Shown here in pieces: positions 20,327 to 31,365 of a stretch of 64,000 bases of DNA. Under the pieces are notes generated by a model, which saw only the letters and a list, made by a program, of their open reading frames with translations, was not told the origin of the DNA and searched no databases. The stretch is from Stropharia rugosoannulata (lineage: Eukaryota > Basidiomycota > Agaricomycetes > Agaricales > Strophariaceae): positions 433,501-497,500 of the forward strand of contig JANCIK010000005.1 of assembly GCA_028532985.1 (NCBI GenBank), in the 5' to 3' direction. Both the position numbers and the translations under genes were made by a program. Each line of letters begins with the position of its first letter. Positions within the stretch are counted from its first letter, which is position 1.

Positions 20327-21757
20327 ATGTCTCCTTCCGCTCTTTTCAACGTAATCGCGCTCGCCGTCGCTGCCGGCTCTGCTGTCGCACAGGAGACCCG
20401 CCTGACTTACCCCGCTACTCCCCTTGCCTCCAAGACGTTCTCCTACCCCTCGGGCATCGTGCGTATAGTATCTATATTTTATTGAGTCAATAGGCTTAAA
20501 TGCCTTTTCATCAGCCCTATAAAGTGGACACAGATGAGGGCCTCATCCGCGGTGTTCAAGCGGGGTACAATCAGTGCAACCAGACGACAGAAACTCAGGA
20601 GTCGCTCTGCCAGACCGCTTTCTTTAACTCTATCGACGGTGAGTAACCCCTTTTCTAGTACTATCATTCATAGCTAAATCCAGAGCACCGATAGATTTCT
20701 GCCTGTGGGCGCCGATCCACCCCAACTCGACCGTCGGCAATGTCGAGGGTGAGATGGTTGCCTGGTGCTCCAAGCCCGGCCACGGAACCCGCCTCATCCC
20801 CGAGGGCACGCTGACAGGCCTGCAGTTCCTCAAGACGCCCGACTACATCCAGCTCGTCGGCTTCATGGACCAGACAAAGATCAATCTCGCCGATGGCGAC
20901 TACGGAGGCGAGATGGACCCCCATGGCGCCGATCTCGTAAGTCTTCCATCTATCACTCTCAATCTATTTTTGGGATGGGCGCCTGTCACCACTTGTTTCC
21001 CCGTCGGTGCATTTGTGTGGGCGCGCGCGGACCCATAGGATATTTTTAACTCTGCAGGGTGATATTGATCTGACGTACTTCACGGTCCTTTAGCGTGGAA
21101 ATCCCATGGGCGGAATCATGTTCTCCAACGCCTGGGGAGAATACAAGCAGGTTGTTGAATGGACAAAGTACGCTTTCTGCGCATTCAAAAAATTGTATTA
21201 TATTTCTGATAGGGGCTACTCGCAGTTTCTTGGGCCTAAACGCATTCTGCTTCAAGGCTTGCAATCCCGCAGGGCCCAATGCCGCGCAGTGGTGCCAGCA
21301 CATCTACGACCGAATTGGGTGCGCGTACAACGCGCCCAACGCTGCCCAGAACAACGTCTTTGAGCAGTGCGACGCGGACAACGGCGACTTCCCAGGAATC
21401 TACACCGACGCGAGCGGAGCGACCGTCACCTATCAGCAGCCTCCCGAGAGCCTCGGTGTCATCACCTCGATGCCCTACACCGCCAAGCTCCCTGCTTCGA
21501 GCAATTGCGTAACATACACCAGCTCCGCCCTCTTCACCGGCCTGCCTAAAGTCTCGACCTCCGCCTCCGCCTCCTCCGGTTCAGCCACCGCCACCGCATC
21601 TGGATCAGCCAAGACGACAGCTGTCGTCAAGGACGGTGTCACGCAGACTGGCACTGCAGCCAACTCGCAGGCGACTGACAGCGGTGCCGAGACACTCCTC
21701 GTCTCGGGCTTCGCAACGGTGATGGGTGTCGTCTTTGCTGGTTTATTCCTCGCCTAG
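20327..21757 (+). CDS. Secreted Mag1-like glycoprotein, copy 1, 367 aa
   Basis: Exons 20327-20458, 20515-20638, 20695-20936, 21094-21167 and 21226-21757 join in frame. A signal peptide (about 22 residues, ending AVAQ) is followed by the conserved core of the basidiomycete macrophage-activating-glycoprotein-like family. Landmarks are YPATPLASK, DFCLWAP, the WCSKPGHGTRLIP motif, VGFMDQTKINLADGDYGGE, MDPHGADL, and CNPAGPNAAQWC followed by HIYDRIGC. Several Cys are paired and NxT sites occur near residue 65. The C-terminus is Ser/Thr/Ala-rich and ends in a hydrophobic helix without a basic tail, typical of a GPI-anchor signal, so a wall or membrane surface location is likely. The biochemical role is unknown. 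The paralogue at 24116 has identical lengths for exons 1-3. Confidence 0.9.
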
Positions 21758-24115
21758 ATAGGGGCCACATTACACCTAGGTAGATATAGAGAACATGATT
21801 AATTTACTTACTTATTATTGTAATCAGATTGCCGCTGTACGGACTCCTGTATGGCCGGCCATCCCACACACCCATATGTCACTCACTCCTACTTACTTAC
21901 CAACCTATGATATACAATTCGTTCACACCAACGAATTCTGGAAGCATGAACGGTTGTGAACCCGAGTCTAGGAGCTGTGAAGATGCGTATTTGTGAAAGA
22001 GGAGGGAACAAGGAGGGAAAGAGCAGCATATACGACGCGCCCGCCCTTGATATTCTTTTTCACAGGGCTTGGTCTGCTTAGGTACTGCTTGTGATCCGCT
22101 CTCGTACGCCAATGGGGTGCGTCCCAGCTACCACGTGTCTTCCTCCCCGACAACTTGAGCAGCGTCAAGAAAGCTGAGGACGCTCGGGCTTGCTCAAGAG
22201 TGTTCAAGGGACTGGGGCGATGCCTGGAGACGCTTGGGCGGTGCTCTCGTCCCGGGCTTGTGGAGCGGACTGCTACGGTATTGAAGATACTGAGCGCGTC
22301 AATTGCTTAGCTCTAGATACATGAGTGCGCCTGGTATCATCGTCGTCAAGGACTGTCAAGGGCTTGTACAGATATCACCGGCATTGTTGTTCCATGAGCC
22401 TTGGTAAACCTTGGTACGTATGATGATCACATTGACATTTCTGACTCTCTCCGACTATGTATGCATGTTCAGGTATGCTCTCAGCTCTACTCACATAGGA
22501 TCATTAGTAGGAAGTGTAGTAAAAGCGGGTTGTAGTCAGGATTAAATGTTTGTATGACTCGAGGATGGTTAACTGAAGTTGGTCACATAGGGGCAGGGAG
22601 AGCACAATCAGGCAAATTGGAATCATACATAGAATATTCCTGATGCCACGACATATCTTCACAACGCAAAATGATGCATGTACGCGTACAAATAATGACT
22701 TTGGAAGGTTAGGAGAGCCCCAGAAGACTCCGGAGACGCACAACTTCCCATGGGAATTGGACTTCGTATTTCTACTTGTACTCGCCGACTTGCTGTGGCA
22801 CAGAAGTACAGAGCACTGACGCGTTGAAGTATTGACACAGTGTTGTGGTTATTTTACTGTGCATTCATTCAATTACCCTGATCAATTACCCATCACTAGA
22901 CATTTGCCTACCGCGCTTGTACCGGTTCCGCGCGCACCAAGCGCGCACGCTCACTGACGCTCACTAACCTGTCGCGCATCATTGCGCGGCGAAAATCCGT
23001 CTAGTACGAACAATGAGGTAGAGTAGTTAACTGTCGCTGACATTTACTAGAATATAACTACCGATGAACTGTAAGCTTGCTGCAACGAGCTTACGACCGC
23101 GCGTTTCAACGCGCTCACTACGCACCCCTACTCCTAAAGCCTTTCTTTTTCTATCACACGCACGCTGACATTTGCCTTCAAGAATGTAACGATGATCTTA
23201 CTACCTTCAGAATATTAGAACCTCTCATTGCTGTCCGACGCAACAAACGCTAGTGGGGCTGTCCCTCATGTACTAAGTCACGAACTATGATCTTCTTATG
23301 ACTTGACGTACTACGCACGGACACGCACCCTTTACCTACTTCCCCCGCGCAGCCGATTCGCATTTACAGCACATTCCAGCACATTCCCTCCATTCAAATG
23401 GCTTTTTGATTGCGGTCTCAACTTGTTCTTCCGCAATGAACGAACTATGTACCCTTAAGCCCTCTTAAGCCCCTCAATAAAAACCTCTGCCCTCGAGTAT
23501 ATGTAGCTAGGTCAAGCATACTCAAACATTCTTCTCGTCTTGTTCGGTGTCTGTAGCACGCGCCACCTTGGCGCTTGTACTTGAGACCGTGGGACAAGAT
23601 CATTGAGCCACAACTTAATCCGTGATCAGGGATGTCTTATCTTCTCCTCCGTGTCCATCTCCATTAACCACTGGTGGTGTACCGCGCTTATCCACATCTC
23701 CGTGCAACAGCGAGACACCTATAGAGAAGAACAAATGAAACTCGACCCAAGACATGAGACCAGCTCAAGACTAGCACAAGCAACACAAGCAACACAAGAG
23801 CTAGCCATGCCTGGCTTGGCTTAAACGAGCGGATTGAGTCTCTCTAGTTTCACCAAGCTAAGAAAGCCGCGCTTTCAGATGAGGAGGTGCCACGCTTTCT
23901 GGGCGTGGTGGTTTTGTCTATTACAGACCTGTGCGTGCATACATACTCTTCCCTTCTCCCTACCTCACCATCACCACCTCTTCTCCTCTGCTCAATTTTT
24001 CCATTAGCAGGGACGTTTTGTGCCTCAACTCACTGCCGCTCGCTTCTTTCTTTTCAACGCATACCCACCCTTCTCATTTTCTCCCACTACCACCACCCTT
24101 TTAATACTCTCAACA
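21758..24115. other. Intergenic, 2.4 kb between the Mag1-like copies
   Basis: No gene supported. A CG-rich stretch of short inverted repeats (GCGCGCACCAAGCGCGCAC and neighbours) lies around 22925-23000. Unlike the exons around it, the region has scattered stops in all frames; it may include decayed sequence. Confidence 0.45.
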
Positions 24116-25447
24116 ATGGCACCCCGCACTACACTCGCCGCAGGCCTCCTCTTGGCCACCGCATCGATTGTTAACGCACAGGTGACAGGGACATACCCCG
24201 CCACCCCTCTTGCGTCCAAGGGCCCCTTTGCTTATCCCACTGGTATTGTACGTACACTGTTCTGTACTAGGTTTTGAAAACGAGGGCTAATAGTGCTTAA
24301 TAAAGCCTTACAAAGTCGACATTGATGAAGGCCTCATCCGTGGTGTTCAGGTCGGATACAACATTTGTAACCAGACCACGGAGACACAGCAGTCGCTCTG
24401 CCAGACTTCGTGGCTAAACGGTGTCGATGGTAAGTCTTGTTTGATTTATATTGTCCATGTCGCCGACATTTAAAAAATTACAGACTTCTGCCTATGGGCG
24501 CCTCCGGAATCTGGTCGTGAAGTAGGCGACATCGAAGGGAACATGATTGCGTGGTGCACCAAGCCCGGCCATGGTACCCGTCTCATCCCTGCTGGAGCGC
24601 TTACCGGCGTTCAGTTCATGAAGACACCGGACTACGTCCAGGTCGTCGGCTTTATTGACCAGACGAAGATCAACATCCTCGAGGGAGACTACGGAGGTGA
24701 GATGGACCCCCACGGTGCTGATCTGGTAAGTCTGGCTTTTTGCATGCTTGTACGAATATTCAAATTCAGTGACATATTTTAGCGCGGTAACCCCATGGGC
24801 GGTCTGCTCTATTCCGACAAGTTCACCGGCTCGCCCATTCAGGCTATCGAATGGCACAAGTAAGTCTATAGTGGTCTTCTGCTCTTACATATGTACTCAC
24901 ACTGTACAGCTTCATCGGCTCCAACTCTTTCTGCCTGAAAGCGTGTGACCCCGCGGGCCCCAACGCTGCCCACTTCTGCGAGCACATCTACGACCGCATC
25001 GGGTGCGCGTTCAACGCACCAAACGCCGCCAGGGACAAGGTCTTCGAGTCGTGCGAAGGCGAGAACCAGGATTTCCCAGGCACATACGTCCAGGACGGCG
25101 TCACGCAGACATACACGCAGCCCCCTGAATCCCTGGGACCCATCACCACCGTCCCGTACACCGCCCGCATCCCGTCGTCGAGCAACTGCGTCCAGTATGA
25201 GAGCGAGAAGATCTATACTGGCCTGCCTACCGTGTCCGCTTCGACCACGGCTGCATCGTCCACCGCTACCGGCGCGCTTGCGGGCTCGTCCATCAGCGGC
25301 GCTTCGAATACGGGCAGCTCTACCCCTGCTGCGACTGGCACGTCGTCGCCCTCTCAGGCCGACAAGGACTCATCCGGCGCGAGTGGCCTGATGATTTCTG
25401 TCGGCGCGCTCTCTGTGTCCATCCTTTCTGCTGTGTTCCTTGCTTAA
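24116..25447 (+). CDS. Secreted Mag1-like glycoprotein, copy 2, 370 aa
   Basis: Exons 24116-24247, 24306-24429, 24484-24725, 24783-24859 and 24910-25447 join in frame. The first three exons (132, 124 and 242 nt) equal those of the copy at 20327. The protein shows the same order: signal peptide ending VNAQ, YPATPLASK, DFCLWAP, WCTKPGHGTRLIPAG, VGFIDQTKINILEGDYGGE, MDPHGADL, RGNPMGG, CDPAGPNAAHFCEHIYDRIGC, a QPPESLGPI segment and a Ser/Thr/Ala-rich stalk with a hydrophobic C-terminal end fit for a GPI anchor. Divergence is mainly in the stalk. The pair arose by tandem duplication in the same orientation. It is probably a cell-wall glycoprotein of unknown activity. Confidence 0.9.
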
Positions 25448-26730
25448 GATGACGGTTTATATTACGTGCATGGACTTTAGTAAGACATGTGTGTGGTATT
25501 ATCATGGTAGTTACTAGTTATTGACGTGATAATTTAATGTCGCTAATGGACATGTTACTCTTTCCTTTTTCATGCACTGAATATGGGTGTATGAGACTTC
25601 AGCTTCATTAATCATTCCCAGTGAAAACGGACCATATAGAAATCTATTCCATAGCGTTCAAATATATTAGGTATATTATAACATAGGCAGTCTTGGTATC
25701 TATATAAATCTATTAAATACCTTTTAAAACATAATGATTGAACTTTCCGACGTCGATTTACATGACTTACCATGGTCCAGCGGCTGCAGAATTTGTAGGG
25801 CACTAAGGGATAGAGGAAGTTAAAATGGGCACCTGGAGCAGATCAAGTGGAGTACTAGAAGTACTGGAGCCTCAGAAGAGCAGTACGGAGGTAGGAAAAT
25901 ATGACTTATATGTAAGGCGAAGAGATCAACGGTCAGTGCAGAAGAGACGACTCACCGTAAGATTGGTAAGATAGTAAGTGGTCGACAGAAGCGTTGACGA
26001 TGCCGAGAACGACGAAGCGAAAGAGACAACATAGGGCAAACACGGGTGAAGGTGAAGACGTGCGAAAGAATTTGCAAGAAATAGGTCGCTGGAGAACTTC
26101 GACGTGAATAGACTTCACTGAATAGATTGTTAGGAAAGAGACAATGGGGAGTTAAAAAGGGCAGATCGTGAAAGAACAGTACATCGATGCTTGAGAGAGG
26201 TCTACAATCTATACGTGACTGAAAAAAAAACGGATATAAAACGCAGAAATGTGATCTTCTGCCAATTTTCAAAAATCCCCTTAAAACCTGATATGTACCT
26301 AAAGGTAGCGGGGATATGTTTGAAAGTATCACATAGGTTTATAAATATTTTTCACCTATTCAAACCTATGTATGACCCACTTTTCTTTACAGATACGGCC
26401 ATATCTATATAAAACAATGTATTTCATAGGTTTTAATTGGGTTTTAATGAGGTCAATTCTCACTGGGAGCTTCATTCACAAAACGCCCGTCGCGCCCTGT
26501 AGTGAACTTATGCACCATCATTTAGTGAAAAAAATGCGGCCGTACCATGCTCTGGAGGCTTGGACGAAAAGCAAACGAAAAGGAGCCTAGATTCGAAGTA
26601 TGTATTAGCTAAACATGTTCTTATTGTGTCCATATGTTTACTTCAGTCCATTACATAACGCTTGGAAATTGTAATAAGACTTTTGATCGTACGTTGCGCC
26701 TTGCTTTCTTCCATATTGAACGACTTCCCG
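25448..26730. other. Intergenic, possible degenerate repeat
   Basis: AT-rich. An inverted repeat ACATAGGTTT (26331-26340) / AAACCTATGT (26362-26371) and further AAACCT/AGGTTTT motifs between 26280 and 26440 suggest a worn repeat element. A minus-strand frame around 25952-26332 has no motif. Confidence 0.4.
26331..26371. repeat. Small inverted repeat (10-bp arms, 21-bp spacer)
   Basis: ACATAGGTTT pairs perfectly with AAACCTATGT. The surrounding 150 bases hold other fragments of the same motif. No terminal repeats or target duplication could be defined. Confidence 0.5.
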
Positions 26731-27858
26731 ATGTCCGAGCAGCCTCCAAAGAAGAGGAAACTGAACGAAGAACACGATGAAACGCAAAACGCGAAGGAAA
26801 TTTTACGTTCCCAACGCCTTTGGTTTGACGACGGAAGCGTAGTTCTTCAGGTCGAACACATGCAATATCGCGTTCATCGCTCGTTCCTCGCCATGCATTC
26901 ACCCGTCTTTCACGATATGTTCGCCTTTCTACAGCCTGAAGGAGAACAAGTGGTAGATGGCTGCCCATTGGTTTTCGTACCCGATGCCTTGAAGGACTGG
27001 CATGAACTTTTGCTACATCTCTACGGTAGAACTTCAATGTAAGTGTGCGGGTTTTAGCGATTCAAAGTGAACCTTTTCGACCTTAGGTAAAGATATACAG
27101 ATCCTTCAGAGCCTAAAAAGAGGACTTCTATTCGTACCCTGATGTCTCTGTTACGCTTGAGCAAGAAGTATCAGCTTGACAAGATCCGGGAGGATGCTTG
27201 TTCTGCATTGAAGCTGTATTTCCCGAAAACACTTGAAGAGTTTGACGCATACATCTTAGGGAAAGGAACCGACCACCGATACACGCCAATGAGGAATCTG
27301 GACGAAATAGCAGAAATAATTAGAAACGCAGAAGAGCTCGGTATTTGGACAATCCTTCCTGTAGTTTACTACGTGGCTCTTCGTCGTGATACCAAGGCAA
27401 GCTACTACCGTTAACTTTATCATGCCTGGCCATCTTCAACTTACGCTGACTGATAGGACACGTTCTATGACACAAAATTGTCGGTGCAGACACAGAACAC
27501 TCTGCTACGCGGGGGTCTTCGTATTTCCAATGGCATTCGTGATCGGATCCACCGGTGGACACGCCTGGGGCAGGATGCCGGGAAAAATCACGAGATTCCC
27601 GTCATTTACTGCTCCAATCCAATCCAATGCACTCAGTCTAGGGAACGTTATCTCAATTCTTTCGTCAATCAAGGGTCAGTTTCCCAGACGTGCAGGGCGT
27701 TCTCTCCTTTACAGGAAAAGTCTCTAAATCTACTTTGCCAATTATGTCGGAAACATGTTTTTGATATACGTCCTGCAGAGCGGGAGCATATCTGGAAACA
27801 ACTTCCTCTCTACTTTGGGCTACCAGAATGGGAGAATTTGAAGGATTTTGATAGTTAA
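26731..27858 (+). CDS. BTB/POZ domain protein, 330 aa
   Basis: Exons 26731-27025, 27101-27396 and 27457-27858 join in frame. After a nuclear-localisation-like PPKKRKL (residues 5-11), the BTB/POZ fold is visible: RLWFDDGSVVLQVEHMQYRV, then HRSFLAMHSPVFHDMFAF and the VPDALKDWHELLLHLYD strand-helix end. Basidiomycetes carry many such proteins (BTB at the N-terminus, poorly conserved C-terminus); they usually act in protein-protein contacts or as cullin-3 adaptors. A CxxC pair with a histidine (LCQLCRKH) lies near residue 290. The first donor (GTAGAA, 27026) was preferred over GTAAGT a few bases on because only it keeps the frame. The second intron has a GC donor (GCAAGC at 27397). Confidence 0.8.
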
Positions 27859-28178
27859 TTACCACTTTGTAGTCATTTCAAATACATACAGTACTTTATA
27901 TTATATTTTTTCTTTCTTCAAACATCAGTTTCGATTCTCTGTGATCAGTAACGAGTTTTGGGCTCATTGCTTAAGCAGCACTGGTGCTCTATATATTACA
28001 TATTATGTGATCCTACATAGTGATAGTTGTGGTAAAGTAACATGGTAACGCAGTGTGTATACAGAAAGATGATTGCTGGTGCTGGAATTAGTTTCGGCTG
28101 GTGGGAACCATGAGAGTCTCATTTTTTCTAGTATTTAAAGAAGAATTTTCACGATATGTCCCGTAAAATGCGATGAAA
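27859..28178. other. Convergent intergenic region, no gene seen
   Basis: AT-rich spacer between the BTB gene and the YPI1-like gene. Confidence 0.5.
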
Positions 28179-28753
28179 TCATGACTTACATCCTCTTTGC
28201 TTTCCCTTTCCCTTGCCATGACCAGGAACCTGCTCGTACGCATTCGGTTCGTCGTCCTCGGACAAATCAAGCGCGTGAATCTCGCTCTGGGTTCGATGGC
28301 GTTGTCCAGAACTAGATGAGGCTTGCCCGTGTGGTTGTGCATGTGCATGGCCATGACCATGCGGATGCGAATGTGAACGCGACGAGTGCCTGTGCTCATC
28401 ATCCGAAGAATCTGACAAATCCGAAGATGATTCGTCATACCGCTTTGGGCGGTGATATATACAACAAACTGGAAGCAAAGATGGAAGTTAGGGTGTGCAC
28501 ACCAAATACGACATACGAGCTCACTCTTCGATTTCTTCTTTCCCGCACCCTCATTGTCGACTACATCGTCGCCCCACGCAACCCTATTTCCACTTCTCTT
28601 CGCTCTGAGTCTTAGGGCCCCAATGGGGAGTGCTTGCCCGCTGCCTTCATCCCCACTGCCCTCCTCTCGTATAGGATCATTCGTGATGGTCAACGTTCGC
28701 GAGCCGTCCGACGGTTCGGATGTAGACGGAGCCCTTCTTGTTTCAGTTTGCAT
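28179..28753 (-). CDS. YPI1: Type 1 protein phosphatase inhibitor, YPI1/PPP1R11 family, 172 aa
   Basis: Two exons (minus): 28753-28525 and 28468-28179. The core matches the YPI1 family: ALRLRAKRSGNRVAWGDDVV, then DNEGAGKKKSKICCIYHRPK and RYDESSSD. RVAW is the RVxF-like PP1-docking motif, and the paired Cys with YH..RYDESSS are family landmarks. Splicing is fixed by the SKI-CC junction. In yeast the protein binds the Glc7 catalytic subunit in the nucleus and modulates its activity, so a similar role is inferred. The His-rich stretch at residues 115-140 (HPHGHGHAHAQPHG) and the PNAYE motif near the C-terminus are also seen. The last codons are uncertain: a GTAAGT follows AGAGGAT and may be a donor, but both readings stop within a few residues. 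Confidence 0.85.
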
Positions 28754-29172
28754 AGTTCTGTGAATTGATGTACTAGGAGATCTTGTGGGGTAGTGGTGGT
28801 TAGAATCTACACCCAGATTACTTACATTAGATTATGGTTCGCACGTATGCATTATGTAAGGAATGACCAAGATAGGCCATTTTAATTGGATGACTCAAGG
28901 GCACGCACTAATTCCTATGTTTATAGTGACGCTCTTATTACTGCGTGCCTTCAGCCATGTTTCAACGATTTATGAAAGGCGTACACCATTACGCATGTAG
29001 ATTGGATTAACGACATTTTGGGGTATTCATGATCGATGCATCATGCACATGGTCAATACTTTTGTTATGCAATGGAATGCGTCCATTATACAATGATAAA
29101 TGCCTAGAAATACAGAATGCTGGAGCGTAGGATGTGCTATAGATACAGTACAGAAAGCAGTTGGCAAATGAT
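28754..29172. other. Intergenic, no gene seen
   Basis: Promoter side of the YPI1-like gene and 3' flank of the kinase gene; AT-rich. Confidence 0.5.
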
Positions 29173-31365
29173 TCAGTAGAGATAGCGGTTTTTAATACGG
29201 TTGGGATGCTGCCCCCTGTTTCTGCGCGGCGACCGGCGCTGCGCTAGGGAAACGGAATCCTGCGCAGGCACTGCCGGAGACGCAGAAACCATTTCTATGT
29301 CCTCCGGCTGCCCATATTCAATATCTGACTCCAATGGTGCCTCACTGAAATCCATAGAGTCCACAGACCTCTCATAAATGCCAAATGGCTCCATGTCGTC
29401 ATCCGTGTCATCCTCGGAAACCTCCACGATCGGCTGGAGAGCGCTCCTCTTCTGTGGCGATAGACGATATAGGCCAGATGCAGGGCCGAAGCCATCTTCG
29501 TACTCATCGATCCTGGGAACGTGCTGAGGTTCGTAATTATCGAACCACTTGTGATTTTTAGCAGCCCGCATGTCGAGTCGTGACCAAGGTTGTTCCTTCA
29601 AGAGGCCGACAATAAAGTTGTACACTAAGAGGGATATAAATCGATTTAAACGAAATATCTTATAGTGCAAATACTCACCTTCAGTCCCTTTCCATGGATT
29701 TAATGGACTCCAGTCTGTCTTCCTGCGCTGGATATGCATTTCAAGAGAGTGCACATGCTCTGTGCCGGGTACGAATGGATGGTTGAGCGTCATCCTGGTT
29801 ATTAAAATATCTTAGTAGCATTCTGGAACGGTGAAAATGAACACTGACAAGAAAAACGCTATGCAACCGATACTGTAGGAGTCAACCTTCCTGGTGTAGC
29901 CCTTGGCAGTCTTCTTTCGATTGGTGATGCTCAGCTCTGGAGCAGCATAGTAAGGCGTTCCGACACAAGTCTATGCGGTCAAGATTAGCAATTGAGAATA
30001 AGTGGCGCGAATCAAAGGCGTACCTTGTGGAACATTTTGTTCTGCTGGGCGCGGTCAAAATCGCAGATCTTGACGACAAGCGGATGCTTTTGCGCGACAA
30101 GGATATTCTAAAACGAAATGAGACGAGAGAACACACTATCAGGCTTGACGTGGCGTACCATAGGATTAAGATCACGATGCACAATCATTTTACTGTGCAG
30201 ATACTGTAACAGAAACATCATTAAATGAATGGTTGAGCCAAGGAGTATTCAAGAATCGTTCTCACCAGTGTAGCATCGCAAATCTGGTACATAACATCTC
30301 GTGTGACAAGTTCAGCTAGAACATAATGAGCATAAAGGCATTTGAGACGTAGACAGTGCACTTGCCCAGACCACCTCGCGCACTCCCGCTGTAATTCACC
30401 GCATAGTCCAGAAGAGACCCATGTGGCAGGAACTCCATGACGATTTCTATTTAAAAGATTTCGGTTAGACTAAAAAGAGAACATCAAATTGCCAACTGTT
30501 CCCAGCTTACGGATGATTTTCTCCTCCGATGTAAACGCATCCACGAGCTTGCAGACGTTGGGGTGCTTCAGCCTGCTCATGACCTCTACCTCCTTCAACA
30601 TACACTTCCTGGAAAATTCTGCATCGATCGGATGCATTTTTTCACAAGACACAATCTTCACCGCATACACCTCCTGTGTGACGGTGTCAATTGCCTTGTG
30701 AACCTCGTTGAATTTACCCTGTGATATTGGTTCGCAGATCTGGTAGTTTTCTGCGAACGCGGATCGGTTCGACGATGCTATGACATGGTATATGTATGCT
30801 TCAGATGACATCAGTTATTAGGTTACAAGTTTAAATATGGAAGACGCACTATAGTCGTTATGGTCTGTATCGAAAGATACGAAGCGGATGGTGGCACCGT
30901 TTCGTAGTATGCAACTGTGGCCTTTGCATATTTCGATGTCGTCAACCTATAGGGCATTAACGAAATGTGATGTATGCCAAAAGTATAAACTCACGTATAC
31001 GCCCGCCTGCATAAGCGACTTGAGAGTTGTCTCCAATGTGCTCGTTGCCTCATCCCATCGGAAGTATACGACACACTGGTGGGGAGCTTATGGAGTTAAA
31101 TTAATATCCATGGGGCGTAAGTGGGTACTCATCATCACTCACCAATTCTGCCCCGTGTGTCGTTCAAAACAACGCAGTTGTCTTGATGCCGCCCAAATGT
31201 AATGGGGGCAAGGTCGCCTTGCTTCACGTCTACCTGCGCCCGAAGGATGGGGTTCATAGGGTAGAAGTAAGAGTAGAGGTCACCAAATATGCCAACTGCA
31301 TCGTCTGCAGGCACGGTGGATGCCAGTGACACCTCTCTAGAGTAGCTTCTGCGGCTACAAGGCAT
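29173..31365 (-). CDS. FHA domain-protein kinase fusion, probably degenerate, 546 aa
   Basis: Eleven exons (minus), in transcript order 31365-31143, 31086-30995, 30946-30850, 30798-30511, 30446-30375, 30315-30266, 30203-30159, 30107-30024, 29970-29849, 29794-29679 and 29624-29173, join to 547 codons. Residues 40-135 look like an FHA domain (ITFGRHQDNCVVLND), as in CHK2/RAD53-type checkpoint kinases. A kinase domain follows: YAVKIV (lysine), HRDLNPMN (catalytic Asp), VGTPYYAAPE and DSYSIGCIAFFL. Several key residues are changed: the glycine loop reads ISQGKFNEV, DFG is DFD, and the FHA Ser and Asn that hold phosphothreonine appear replaced (SxxH is IAPH, NG is AG). The C-terminal 130 residues are acidic and Ser-rich, ending basic. 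It is probably a derived or inactive relative of a DNA-damage kinase. The start could lie in an upstream exon. Confidence 0.8.

Noticed and set aside
25952..26332. Minus-strand frame with hydrophobic stretches
   Set aside because: It overlaps a worn repeat region, and no splice sites or domain support it.
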